A stretch of DNA of 24,056 nt, taken from assembly GCA_027575805.1 (NCBI GenBank), contig JANBPU010000242.1, forward strand, positions 1-24,056, written 5' to 3'. Under the pieces are notes generated by a model. That model was not told the DNA's origin. It was given only the letters and a program-made list of their open reading frames with translations, and made no database searches. The stretch comes from Mycoemilia scoparia (lineage: Eukaryota > Kickxellomycota > Kickxellomycetes > Kickxellales > Kickxellaceae). Positions 1-10,329 of the stretch are shown piece by piece (within the stretch, counting starts at the first letter, position 1; each line of letters begins with the position of its first letter). Position numbers and translations under genes: made by a program.

Positions 1-25
1 CGTCAGAAATAAATGCATATATACC

Positions 26-47
26 TGTTGTTGTTATTGTTGTTGTT

Positions 48-83
<36 letters not shown>

Positions 84-114
84 GCTGTTGTTATGGATAT
101 TAGTGTGTGTGTGT
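26..114. repeat. GTT/ATT trinucleotide and TG dinucleotide microsatellite
   Basis: An almost pure run of GTT with occasional ATT and CTG units spans about 26-92, followed by a short TG run at 103-114. On the minus strand this reads CAA, the type of run that encodes poly-Gln or poly-Asn elsewhere in this genome, but no longer open frame surrounds it. I treat it as simple-sequence repeat. Confidence 0.9.
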
Positions 115-947
115 ATGTATTTGGCTATATTAAATGGATGTGGCATAGAGTGTTTAAAATAAAGTCTCAAAGAAATGAATTGAAATGAAAGATGTCCAAA
201 GTAGTGGAATGTGATTTGTGTAACTGGGCAGAAGACAAGGAGGGGGATGGTCGAGTATTTAAGCTCAAGATGACTTCTTGGATCATAGCTATGTTTTGTA
301 TTTTATGAAGCCATAAAATGATGTGTGAGATGGGGGAGGAGGAGTATTGGAGAAAGGAGCACATAATTACGCAATAGTTGATAAATACGTGACATATTAT
401 ATCTGGAAGCTACCGGCCATTTCAAGCTGCAGTTAAAGGACCAAAATTGAATTTTGGTATCTTTGGAGCTTGGTACTAGATTCAGAGTACAAACGCCCAT
501 ACCCACGCACACCTCTAAAGATACACATTTGCATCAATGAAGAAATGTAAATAGTGCATAAAATCGTGAATCCTCCCTCCTGTTGTGTGTATACTGTGTT
601 TTGTGACTGGTGTTTGAAAAATTTAAGCGTGGAAAAGCAGTCCTTCATAAGCGACAATTCTGGCTATTGGTATTATAGTCTATCCATTGCACCTTCGCAA
701 ATATACCCTCATGAAGGTGTCAAAAATTGCATAAATATGTACCAGGATCGCAATCGCAGTATTTCTAGCTAAAAGCACTTTTTATCAACCTTCTTCTAAC
801 TTTTGGAGGGGGGCCATATTTTGGTTCACACAACTATCGCCACTACTATTACCGGAGTTATTCTGGGACGAGAAGTACTTAATTGGTGACTCTATGTTTA
901 CAATTGACTATACTATACTCACATGTATCTCGTGTAGCTTGACACTG

Positions 948-969
948 ACACACACACACACACACACAC
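948..969. repeat. CA dinucleotide microsatellite
   Basis: Pure CA run of about eleven units in the gene-poor region. On the minus strand it follows a GTACGTG sequence, which could mimic an intron donor, but no coding exon partner was found. Confidence 0.9.
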
Positions 970-3900
970 GTACATGCAAAAGTCGAATATCTCATTGAAG
1001 CAACATACATCTATCAACTCATCATTCTCGATAGTATATCTCAAACCCACTTTGACACCAGCAGCATTAACCTTCTTGCTTCTAGATTTTGACACCTTTG
1101 TGCAGGTTAAGAATTTACTTGACATCGCCTGTAACTCCACCAAATGTTTATCCGGTCAAATGGGAACCGCAAGAGAACAAGAGTGCGAGAAAGATGTCGA
1201 TCTTGAACATACTATTGCTTCTAGTAGGACTAATCTTACATACCTGTTTTCAATGTAGCTGTGAATCATGGATATTGCCCAGTATTTATGTATGGTTATT
1301 GAAACTTGTCTAGAAAGTATATACATTAACACTTGAAGGGGAAGACTGCTTTGTAAAAGCGTACAACTAACCAACAACCAATTACTAATATTAAAAAAAG
1401 CAATCAAAAAAACAATTTTTCCTCCCAGGTTATTCCCCATAACCCACAAAATCACCAAATCCAAATCCCATCACCAAACCAGATCAGAGGGCCGCAAAAG
1501 ATTTTTCTTTACTTACACCTCAGCACTTAATTACCGGATGACACTGGCTTACTTTCTATTGCACAAAGCTTGTTGTCCAAATGGCCTTTTCAAGTGCGAG
1601 AACAAACGGGAAAAGAAGGACATATTGTTCTTTTTTATACCCTGTGTCAAGCATTAATAATATTGACAATCTTGACGCCATGTATAATATATTATATCAT
1701 TGTATTTGGTGATGTGGTTGTTGATTTCGCGTGCTTGTTACATTCCACTTGCTTGCTTCCTTCTTGTTTAAGCTAGCGGTATTTGTTTTTGAGTAAAGAT
1801 TTGTATTGCATGGTGTGGTGCTGTCTGTCTGTCTGTTCTTTTATTATCATTTTTAACCCTAAATAGAGTTGTGTATTATTTTATGTTCAGCACAGACACA
1901 GAGAAAACACACAATTTTGGGGTGCAAATATTGGCTGTTTCGAGATAATAGCTAATTGTTTATAGGCCTTTAACTACCATTTTTTGTGGAAAGAATGGGT
2001 GTTTGGTTGTGTGAGTTAAGCTTATTTTTATTCTACAGAAACAATATATATATAGCATTAGAAGCTAAAAATAAACGTAGTGGCTTTTCTTGACATTTAC
2101 TACTTTTTAAAGACAAAGCATTTTTTCTATAAAGAAGGGAACAGAAAAAGTAGTTACTTTTATGTTGGAATAATGGCAAATGGAATATGGGGGTTTCCAA
2201 ACTGTGGTGATGGTGGCGGCCTGAAAGCCATTCTATTTTTATTATATCCATACATGCATACGCTACTTGAGTCTGCTAACGATATTTTATTGGCTATTAA
2301 TTGTTCAAAGATATGAGGGAGGATACAACTTCTGGTTTAGACTGGATAAACCATCTCTCTGTTTGTGAAGCTGGAGTAGCTAAGAGATAAATGTATTTAC
2401 ACATACATGTGGGAGTTACATATGGAAATGGAGAAACTGCAGCGTCACCACCGCCCAGACTCATACACACAAAAGTCCACTATAGGGGCTTTGCCGAATC
2501 TCCAAATCAATGTGGTATGACTGGAGCATAGAGATAGATTAACTTCGTTAGGGGAAATCAAAGCTACATGTATAACATCTTCGCCAGTATATGATGTACA
2601 TGAGACCAATTTATACTTTTTGAGTGTTAGACATAAATAATTGATTGAGAGTGGCTTGATGTGAGGATCAGATCCGTGACTCCCTCCTATAATCCGGCAC
2701 TTTTTGCAACGTCCGCAAAATATACAGCCGAAAGAGCTGGATGAGGTTCTATCTGTCAAAGCTTTTGTGTACATGGCAAGTAGTTTTCTATCAAAAGGGA
2801 ACAGATTGGCCGCTCATAAATTCCCTGCAAAATCAGCTCATAAGCCGTACATTTCAGCTGGAGTCTGATGACAGACTGTTGGCTGTTTTCCAAGGTAATA
2901 TTCTGGTACTCTTTTGAAGGAGACCCTCCCCCCCCCCACCTCTGTCATATATACTACATTAATCCAATTTAGACTAAAATAGAATACTTTAGCACAACAG
3001 TACAGTTAAGCGGTGAAATAAGTGACTGTTAGAGAAAGAAGATTGTTTAGACCACAAGCGAGAAAGTCTCCACAATCACATATATCCCCATTTCGGAATG
3101 TACCTCAAGAACTTTGGCTGCCACATACACTATCACCAGTACACAGTAGCGCTATTGTAGCGTCCATATACTGACAGACAGAGAGAGTAGCAGCAGCAGC
3201 AGCAGTAGTAGCCACGCCTTGGTCTTTATTTTGTGTATTGGACAGATAAGAGCGATGTTGATGGTGATCTTGACGAATAGGTTTGGCTGATGGTCACTTG
3301 ATGGAGATGATGGCTTTATTTTGCTTAAGCACAAACACAATAAACTTGCGTCTGAGGCAGGGGTTAGCTGAAGCTGAAGGAAGTATCTTGGAACATGGTT
3401 ACATATGGGCAGATACTTCTGAAGGACTGCTTCTTGCCGTGTGTATTATTGGCCAGCCCATATTACCATTCAATGATAACATTAATTTGGTCCTTCAAAA
3501 TAATCACCCAATGTTTTCTGTTGTTTTAAATAAGAGGGCGGGCTACATCAGATATGTGTGGTGGTAGCAGCTGTGATGATAGCGATGACAATGGCGATGC
3601 TGAGGGGAGATAAGCATACAGATATAGTATCAAGATACCCACGGCTGGCAGGCGGACAGAGCGGGCATATGCAATTGGAGTGCCAGTCAAAATGTGCAAA
3701 GCTAACAGCGCAAAGGAGCCATTGTCCTATCGAATAGCTCGCTGGCTGTGGTATTGCTACTACTCTACTACCTTGGTTTCTATACGACCATCGCCAGCCG
3801 CGAATGGCATATCTGCAGGCCATTCGGAGCTTTTGGGCAAAAAGCCATTGTTCAGGGGGCTAGAACAGACGTGGCCTATGCTTGTGCGTTATTAGCAGAG

Positions 3901-5676
3901 CCACCAGATTTCCCCCGAGTCAGATAAAGAAGATGGCCAAGAGAGCTCGGCATTCGCACAACAGTGCAGATGGCTAAAGATCACAAAGCTGCGGGCCCGG
4001 TAAAAGGTCTAGATTATGGTCAGCTGGATTATTAGTCATTGCTCATGGCATTTCAGAGCTCGAGCCTGGGAAAGGCATTTTCAGTGCTGCTGTCCTGTGC
4101 ACTGGTCACGCCCATTCATTCAAAGAAGCGAGATCTCTCTTCAAAGCCAAAGCAGGTGGGAATGAACGAGAAAGAAGCCGGTATCGATAGTGTAAACTGC
4201 CAGGAAGCGACGGAAAGATTGTAGTGCGGTAGGTGTGGTGACGGCGAGAAGGAAGACAGTTACATCATAAAAGCGAGCTACTTTTGTATAGAATGAGGTG
4301 GTGCTGGTTGTTGTGGGGTTAGCTGGGACTCTATATACCAAACTATGGACGAGTGTGGCATGCACCACATCCAGAGAAACATAGTTCGAATGGAACAGCA
4401 GCAGCGGGGAGAGAGAAGTTACAGAAGCACACCGTCGCCATACGTTTATAGCAGAAGGGGGTTAGGGGGCGGTTGGAATGGATAGCGTTCTTCTCGCAAA
4501 GCAAGCAAGCAAGTAGACCCAAATTCCAATTGTGCAGGAATTTTTGTGGCTTAAGCGGTGCGAGGCGGGTGGTGGGAATCAAAGTGAGGTGGGCAGCAGT
4601 GGGCTGTTCCTTCTTTGGTATACAAGGCTCGGGCGAGTGAGTGAGCCACACTATTCAATGGTTGGAGAATCGCCATCGTCAGATGTTTCTGTGGGGGTTT
4701 TCATGTGTGGCCCGCCGCCAAGCTGGCCTGGTTGACTGGCTGGCTGTGGACCTGCATAAGCAGCAGAGATTGCGCTGTTGCCCATCATAATCATCATCGA
4801 CGTCTCGCAGGAAGCAACAAGGATTGTTTATAAATGAGCCTCAATTCTTTATCCTGCCTAAACGTAGCGCTGCTGTTGATTCCATTCTGTCCTACAATAA
4901 CAACTTTCTCCCACTCTTTGCCTTTATTGCTTATTGCATTGCTTTATTTATAATCACCTTGTGCAGCAAGTAGGCCTTGGGTACCGACCTTAGCTCTCTC
5001 AGCACACCGCCTATTTAATCCAAGCAGCCTCTCCCTTCTCCCCACAACCCTCCAGTTTGCTTTTCTATCTATCTTTCTTTCTATCGGGACTTATATACAT
5101 AACACCTGCTGCGACTTTGCTTTCATATTCACTTTTTGGCATAGGGCAAGAAGCTGGCCATTTATACTTATAAATCGTATTGTCCGTTTCTGTAAATCAC
5201 CACCCACCTACACACAGAGTGGTGGCCAGATATTTCCCATATCTTCGCTTAAGAACGCCTCATTCACTGCGTAGGCTGCTCCAAAAGGTCAAGACAGATC
5301 TCTGCCCATCCCTATATAACAACCGCAGCACCACAAATCCTCTGATTATTGTTTATTTCTGACATCATCACGGTCTTCCTGCCTGTTTTCAATACTTTAT
5401 CAGCGATCATCCCTCCTGTCGTTTCTCTCTTCCAAGAGCCTTGAAGACAGATTCTTATTTTCATTAAACCTCATATTCACGCCCTCTTTCTTTATTTCGG
5501 CATTTTCTCTCATTCTATCACCTTGTAGCATTACTGTTAATTCATTTTTCTCATTCTATAAACACAAACACACACACGTATATTCACTTTAACCCGATTC
5601 CCATTCCTTTTCAATTTGTGGGGTCCTACGCTTTGTTTCCATATTGCTACCATCGCCATCATATTCACACACACAC

Positions 5677-5692
5677 ATATATATATAAATAA
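5677..5692 (+). promoter_or_regulatory. TATA-like AT run just upstream of the coiled-coil gene
   Basis: An alternating AT tract followed by AAATAAA lies about 30-45 bases before the ATG at 5721, directly after a CA run and a CT-rich stretch. It could be a TATA-type core promoter or simply leader sequence. The spacing to the ATG would leave a very short 5' UTR, so the promoter reading is tentative. Confidence 0.3.
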
Positions 5693-5720
5693 ACAGTGCA
5701 TATATTCAAACATCCCGATC

Positions 5721-7331
5721 ATGGATGTTCAGACTATTCCAGAAACTGAACTGCTTCGTCGTGAATTGGAATTAGCCCGCAAGGAAATTGTCCAGCTCAG
5801 ACGTGAAAATACCCGACTCAGTCGGAGGTACTCCGCTTCAAATACGCCAAAGCAAGCTGCAGTTCCAGGTGATGCGTCTTCGGTCCAAGTATCTTTGAAT
5901 TCCCCTGGAATTCAAACCAATTCTACCACCGATGCCTCAACAACAACAACAACAACCGGTGTAGTTGAAAGCGCTGCGGCAACGCTCAATAGAAGCCCAA
6001 GTAAATCATCCACCATGCACAACAATAACAACACGGCAAGCAGCAGCATTCCCACTCCTACTACAAAGAGTAAACACCATCCAATGATGACACTTGAATC
6101 TTTACTCGAATGTGATCACAATGCTGACGATCAACACCGCTCCAGTCGCCACCAGCCCAAAGACATCAACACCAGGAGTCAAACGCCCCGCCGTGTAAGG
6201 TCTGCGTCCAAAACATCCAGCTCTGTCGAAATGTCACCCAACAAAAGACGTGTCAGCATTGAGTCCAAGAAACAGCAGCCATCCAGAAACAGCAACAATA
6301 ACTCGGCCAGAGATGACGATGGCTATTATAAGGTTCCTGACTCATCCCTAGTGATCAAAATCAAAGAACTACAAAAACAGCTCGAAACCATGCAAAAAGA
6401 AAAAATCGATCTCGAAGTTGCCCTTGAACAAGAGCAAGAGCGAATGGTCAACCATATTGCGAGGCAGATGGACTACCAGGCCCTGATCAACCAGCCATCT
6501 CCACTCCGATCCCCCAAGTGGCGGCCCACGCATTCCCCTGCATCTTCCATAAGTGGCGGCGCTGGGGGTCCTGGTTGCGACATTGGAAGCCTTGCGTCTC
6601 TATCTGCCGGTCTAACCGAAACACTCAAGGCTGAAATCAATACCCTGAGACTACGTATTTCCGAATCCGAGGTATTTATAGACCAGATATTGTCCCAAAC
6701 CCAGCTCTATAGGAAAGAATTGATCCAGTTGAGACAGAAATTGGGAATGAGTGTCAATGATTTGGTAAGAGCCGAATCCAATGTCATGGTTATGCCGTCG
6801 GGTGCTTCTTCAGCCGCGTCATCTTTTATCAATTTCTCCATGAATAGTGGTGGTGGTGGTGGTTATTGTTCCAATGTGTTTGATAATGTCCAAAGACCCA
6901 GAAGATCGATGTCTGTTTCTACACCATCCAGAAGACCGGCAATTTCCAGATCCAATTCTATAAGTAGATATTCTATTCATAGTAATTCTTCGACCAATAC
7001 TTTGCATTCTTTAAATAATTCTACTACTACCTCCTCCGCCAATAATATTAATAATAATTCTGGTGGTGGTGGTGGTGGTGGCTCTTCGTCTACCAGTCAG
7101 AATTTTCCTGGATATATAAACAGTAATTCAAACAACAATAGCAGCAATACTTCTACGTTCCCACCAACGGATAGTCAACAGCAACATCAACATGGCGTTA
7201 GTGCTATGCCAACGGGTTCTCCAATGCCAATTAAAAGAACTGAAAGACCATCTCGTGCTCGTAGTGTGTTGTTGACACCTCGTAGATCTATGGATGTTGA
7301 TAGAGCTAGTTTCTTGGCAGGGATAATATAA
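5721..7331 (+). CDS. CCDC6/DUF2046-like coiled-coil protein, 536 aa
   Basis: Single uninterrupted frame. I chose the ATG at 5721 (A at -3, G at +4) because the frame upstream holds only a TTG. Three helical coiled-coil segments are visible: residues about 5-35 (leucine heptads, ending in an Arg-rich stretch), about 210-255, and about 298-341. The middle one contains LEVALEQEQERMVNHI (residues 231-246). This resembles the most conserved stretch of the CCDC6/DUF2046 family, where a Glu-Gln-Glu core is followed by V/N and hydrophobic residues; that match is from memory of the family. The rest is low complexity: Ser/Thr/Asn-rich linkers, two Gly runs and an Asn-rich region. Several basic-Ser sites (RRYS, RRSMS, RSNS, RRSM) suit basophilic kinases and 14-3-3 binding, as known for CCDC6. 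It is probably a cytosolic scaffold. The exact role is unknown; another coiled-coil family is possible. Confidence 0.8.
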   Translation: MDVQTIPETELLRRELELARKEIVQLRRENTRLSRRYSASNTPKQAAVPGDASSVQVSLNSPGIQTNSTTDASTTTTTTGVVESAAATLNRSPSKSSTMHNNNNTASSSIPTPTTKSKHHPMMTLESLLECDHNADDQHRSSRHQPKDINTRSQTPRRVRSASKTSSSVEMSPNKRRVSIESKKQQPSRNSNNNSARDDDGYYKVPDSSLVIKIKELQKQLETMQKEKIDLEVALEQEQERMVNHIARQMDYQALINQPSPLRSPKWRPTHSPASSISGGAGGPGCDIGSLASLSAGLTETLKAEINTLRLRISESEVFIDQILSQTQLYRKELIQLRQKLGMSVNDLVRAESNVMVMPSGASSAASSFINFSMNSGGGGGYCSNVFDNVQRPRRSMSVSTPSRRPAISRSNSISRYSIHSNSSTNTLHSLNNSTTTSSANNINNNSGGGGGGGSSSTSQNFPGYINSNSNNNSSNTSTFPPTDSQQQHQHGVSAMPTGSPMPIKRTERPSRARSVLLTPRRSMDVDRASFLAGII

Positions 7332-8029
7332 TCAACAGGACTTCAATTTTACTATTAATTGTTGTTGTTGTTGTTGTTGTTGTGTGGTAGTAGTGTAATA
7401 GTATGAAAGACAGACGCTCGCTGGCCATGAAGTAAACGAATTTATTTGTCATTATTATTACTATCATCATCATCATCATCATCATCATCTATATAAAATA
7501 TTTGAAAAAATCGGGTTTAAATAACCAAAGTAAAAAGGGTAAATCTAAACATACACAATATATGGATCATAATTTTTGAAGGGTAAATTTTGGTGACCAA
7601 CGATTATAGGTGCAATCCCAGCCTAATGGATGTCCAGTTGTACTAGTAAACTTTCACCCTTCAAAAATAATCGCCCATATCACTATATATAAAGTTATTT
7701 GTAAAAAATCATTTGTTTTCGTATATTATTTGAAAGTCTATACCCTTCTTTCTTATATCTTCAATCCTTCATTGAATTACAATCCGTATTTCATTCTTTT
7801 TATATTTAAAACAAAAATATAAAGTGTAAAAAAGTATTATGATGGTTATTATTATTGATGAATGGGTGAATGAATAAAGAAGTATAATATACAAAAATTG
7901 CAGTTAAAAAATAAAAATATCAAGATGATAAAAACAAGTGAAATCTATCTTGTTTATAAAGAAAAGAGTGAAGTATTTCACATAAACACACACACACATA
8001 TATATATGAGATGTTCTCTTTTATATGGG
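7332..8029. other. Convergent intergenic region with simple repeats and one MITE
   Basis: This stretch separates the stop codons of two convergent genes. It contains a TTG run at about 7358-7381, an ATC run at about 7466-7490, one family 1 inverted-repeat element (listed separately) and a CA/TA run at about 7987-8006. AATAAA occurs on the plus strand near 7873, which could be a polyadenylation signal but lies far from the stop. I see no gene. Confidence 0.7.
7561..7679 (+). mobile_element. MITE-like element, family 1, copy A
   Basis: A non-coding element of about 115 bp. Its left end (7563 on) reads TGGATCATAATTTTTGAAGG and its right end is an imperfect inverted copy ending in TCGCCCA at 7677. 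About 18 of 22 terminal bases pair. TA, or ATAT, flanks both sides, consistent with a short AT target duplication. The inner sequence shares GGTGACCAACGATTATAGG with the other copies. I call this orientation plus. It has no coding capacity, so any movement would need a transposase supplied elsewhere. Confidence 0.85.
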
Positions 8030-8572
8030 CTAGAGATTATGATTTCCAATATGTCCAGTAGCACCCAACAATATATCCTGAATTTTAGATAACCCTTTTA
8101 TACTATTTTCCGTGTTAGATACTCGGTTTCCCAATCTGGCTGAACTGTCTTGAGCATAACACAATTGCTGTTCAGCATTAATGCAGCTATTGTCAATGAT
8201 GTTTGCCGTGTGTTTGATCATTCGAGTTATTTTTTCTGATGTTTCTTGGCCGCCTCCAGTTTCTCGAGCCAAGTGGCCAAGATCTTGGATTATTGATTGT
8301 GTGTTTGTGCGGAGTTCTGGTTTAGATTCTTTAAAGACTTCGTTTAAATTGTTTGAACTACTACTGTTGGTGGTTGTGTTGTTAGTGGGTGATGTAATGG
8401 GTGTATTGTTGAAGGATTGTGGATAGTAAGGGTCATTTGGTGGAAGACCAGTGGTATTTACAGTTGTTTGACTATTATTATTATTATTGTTGTTGTTGCT
8501 CGTATGTGATGCGTAGTAGTGGTGGTTATTGTTGGACGACGACAGATTAAGATTGTTTGGATTGAATGCCAT
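8030..8572 (-). CDS. Asn-rich protein with helical C-terminus, 180 aa; possibly BORC/BLOC-1-like
   Basis: Single exon on the minus strand; the ATG is in good context (A at -3, G at +4). Residues 1-76 are low complexity (poly-Asn near 26-33, plus Ser/Thr/Pro). Residues about 77-175 look folded and helical: a segment around ELRTNTQSIIQDLGHLARE, a short Gly turn (GGGQ), then a long amphipathic region ending SNTENSIKGLSKIQDILLG. The size and layout resemble small lysosome-positioning subunits (BORCS6/BORCS7 or BLOC-1 subunits), which have one helical domain of about 90 residues. I cannot show a specific motif, so this is a weak inference. It faces the CCDC6-like gene tail to tail, and its upstream region holds two MITE copies. 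The gene itself is likely real because the helical part has no low-complexity bias. Confidence 0.65.
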   Translation of the reverse strand: MAFNPNNLNLSSSNNNHHYYASHTSNNNNNNNNSQTTVNTTGLPPNDPYYPQSFNNTPITSPTNNTTTNSSSSNNLNEVFKESKPELRTNTQSIIQDLGHLARETGGGQETSEKITRMIKHTANIIDNSCINAEQQLCYAQDSSARLGNRVSNTENSIKGLSKIQDILLGATGHIGNHNL

Positions 8573-8746
8573 TATTATTGGCGTTAGTTGATGACAATTG
8601 TTGTGATTGTAAAGTTGGAGCTTTAGAAGTTGGAAAATTTGTTTTAGAATGTTTGTAGTTTAACCTACTTTAATATTGTTGTTCTTGTCACAAGGAAATT
8701 GAAGTTGGGGTATTATGGTTTTTGAATTTTATAAATTTAATCAATA

Positions 8747-8866
8747 CATGAGTGATAATTTTTGAAGGGTGGCCATTTGCTAATAGACTGTGATCACTTA
8801 TTTGGCTGTGTTTTTCCTTATAATCGTTGGCCACCAAAAGTTACCCTTCAAAAATTATGATCCACA
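8747..8866 (-). mobile_element. MITE-like element, family 1, copy B
   Basis: This copy is inverted relative to copy A: the conserved end ATTATGATCCA lies on the right at about 8854-8864 and the other end (GATAATTTTTGAAGGG) starts at about 8749. Both flanks carry ACAT, which suggests that the target duplication may be four bases rather than TA alone. The interior (GCTAATAGACTGTGATCACT) is nearly the same as copy F, 15 kb away, so B and F form a closer subfamily. Confidence 0.85.
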
Positions 8867-9324
8867 TGCCGTTTTTAATTAGGTAAATGGATTTGGATTG
8901 TTGGACTGAATGCTGTTGCTTTGACGCTAAATTACCAATAGTTTAAAAAACTTTCAAAGTTAGTTTTTATTTCTGTATTAATAAAATATTACTAAAATAT
9001 TGAACTTTTCTTTGCTAAAAAATAATAAACTCCATGTGTATGTGTATGTGTTTATTGTTAAGCCATTTTTAGAAAAATTATTGCCCATATAAATAGAAAA
9101 AGTAAATTTGAATAGTGTATTTCAAAAATAAAATTTTAAGAATCATGATATTTCTTGTAACATGCATGTTTTGAACAGCATTTTTTTCAAATATCCAGTA
9201 AATCAAGCAGCCAGTCAAAGCCACAATAATTTTTATAAAAATAGATTTTAAAAACACATGCTTTATCATGATAATTATAATTTTTTTGAAGTTTCATCCC
9301 AAAGATTATGAATACATTTTTATC

Positions 9325-9446
9325 TATATGGACAATTATTTTTGAAGGGTACCTTTTGATGGTCAAAGATAATGGAGACAATCATAGCCAAATGTATGCC
9401 CAGTTTTACTAGTAAATATTCACCCTTCAAAAATAATCACACATAT
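9325..9446 (+). mobile_element. MITE-like element, family 1, copy C
   Basis: Terminal inverted repeats AATTATTTTTGAAGGGT (left) and ACCCTTCAAAAATAAT (right), flanked by ATAT on both sides. The interior shares CCAGTTxTACTAGTAAA with copy A, so A and C belong to one subfamily. The right flank runs into a second near-palindrome at about 9434-9459 (AATCACACATATATGTGATT) that is not part of the other copies. It lies about 270-390 bases before the ATG at 9715, in that gene's probable promoter. Confidence 0.85.
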
Positions 9447-9714
9447 ATGTGATTATTATATCAGAGTAAATATTTTTCACAAAAACAAAAGCTTCATATT
9501 GAATATATTTGTTATTGAGCCTCAAAAAGGAATAAATACACACTAGATTCCTCCATAATTTTAGAAATATTTATCTCACCCACACACCATTCCCTCCCAT
9601 TTTCCTACTCAATTGCCACACCACACACACACACACACCCTTTAAATCAACTCTCACCTTCTCTGCTTTCCCTCCCTCACCTTTACCTCAAATCAAAACT
9701 TTGTTTTTACAAAA

Positions 9715-10329
9715 ATGAATATATCCAATCAACCCCAATCATATCAAAATCACAGTGACCAACATCAACAACAGTTGGATCAAAGTCCTACTGAGATTGT
9801 AGGATTTCTTATAGATGGTGAAATTAGAACTCCAGTTCAGAGATGTGACTTTGCTGGTCTTGGTCAATTAAAAGGGATTTTCCACCCTATTGAGACTCCA
9901 TTTCCAAATCTTTATGCCAACACTGATGTTGACTCTGACAATGATAGTACTGCTGGAAACTTTGGTGGTAGTAATGCTGATGTTGAAGATAATTGCATTA
10001 CACCAGATGATGGTGGCAAGGTAGTAAAGTATCAACCAACTCCATCAGAGTTTTTTCTATCTATAGTTTGTGATGATAATGAAAGAAAAGCATTTTTAGA
10101 TCTGGGCTTTCCATTTTCAGTTACATCTACACCTCAGAAATTTGCTGGATCTATTCAAAATGGTGGTACCAGTGGCAAGGCCAAATATATTAGAGATTTT
10201 GGAATTGATATTCCTGAACCACAATTTCCTAGCAGCTTTGAGGATGATTCTAAAATGGAACAGATTATCAGTGGCCTTGGATATTTTAGCATTTGCAAGA
10301 AAGATAAATCTAGAGTTGATAAAAAGTAA
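9715..10329 (+). CDS. Orphan acidic protein, 204 aa
   Basis: Single frame from an ATG with A at -3 after a CT-rich leader. I do not recognise the family. Residues 1-25 are Gln/Asn/Ser-rich. Residues about 26-65 look ordered (EIVGFLIDGEIRTPVQRC then FAGLGQLKGIF). An acidic, Gly/Asn-rich linker follows (about 70-100). A second ordered part at about 108-140 contains PTPSEFFLSIVCDDNERKAF. The end is Lys/Asp-rich. No signal peptide or membrane segment is visible. The stop codon overlaps a strong donor-like GTAAGG at 10326, so a spliced 3' extension cannot be fully excluded, but no downstream coding exon convinces me. Codon-level order and a good start context support a real gene; function unknown. 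Confidence 0.65.
   Translation: MNISNQPQSYQNHSDQHQQQLDQSPTEIVGFLIDGEIRTPVQRCDFAGLGQLKGIFHPIETPFPNLYANTDVDSDNDSTAGNFGGSNADVEDNCITPDDGGKVVKYQPTPSEFFLSIVCDDNERKAFLDLGFPFSVTSTPQKFAGSIQNGGTSGKAKYIRDFGIDIPEPQFPSSFEDDSKMEQIISGLGYFSICKKDKSRVDKK

Larger units (their letters stand above)
1..5720. other. Long gene-poor region, 5.7 kb
   Basis: I see no coding region here that I can support. Open frames on both strands are short (about 110 codons or fewer), lack recognisable domains and do not join across convincing splice sites. The first 3 kb is AT-rich with microsatellites and a run of ten C at about 2929-2938. From about 3.2 to 4.75 kb base composition is visibly richer in G and C, with an AGC run at about 3188-3205 and AAGC repeats near 4500-4512. 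From about 4.8 kb to 5720 the plus strand is strongly C/T-rich, which fits a fungal promoter and 5' leader for the gene starting at 5721. A long non-coding RNA, a decayed gene or a large regulatory region are all possible; sequence alone cannot choose. Confidence 0.55.
8573..9714. promoter_or_regulatory. Divergent intergenic region with two MITE copies and a CT-rich leader
   Basis: This 1.1-kb region lies between divergent start codons (8572 minus, 9715 plus), so both promoters must be within or near it. It holds family 1 copies B and C. The last 170 bases before 9715 are C/T-rich with a CA run near 9623-9639, typical of fungal leaders. No gene or RNA was recognised. Confidence 0.6.

Noticed and set aside
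303..657. Two minus-strand frames of about 70 codons in the first kb
   Set aside because: No domain, no splice partners that join them into one frame, and location within microsatellite-rich DNA.
974..1313. Overlapping plus-strand frames, one ending in a hydrophobic stretch (MSILNILLLLVGLILHTC)
   Set aside because: There is a possible acceptor (TTTGTGCAG near 1105), but I found no upstream exon with a matching phase and no family similarity. The opposite strand is equally open over part of it.
2445..2774. A 109-codon minus-strand frame with a cysteine cluster (CIFCGRCKKC)
   Set aside because: It looks briefly like a zinc-binding protein, but the cluster is not a known finger pattern, the remainder lacks order, and no exon continues it on either side. 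It may be a decayed fragment; not enough to call.
5616..5720. N-terminal extension of the CCDC6-like protein
   Set aside because: It would need a TTG start and encodes leader-like sequence through CA and TA repeats. The ATG at 5721 has a good context.
7306..7488. Minus-strand frame beginning with a run of Met
   Set aside because: It is a translation of the ATC/CAT microsatellite at about 7466-7490 and has no other content.
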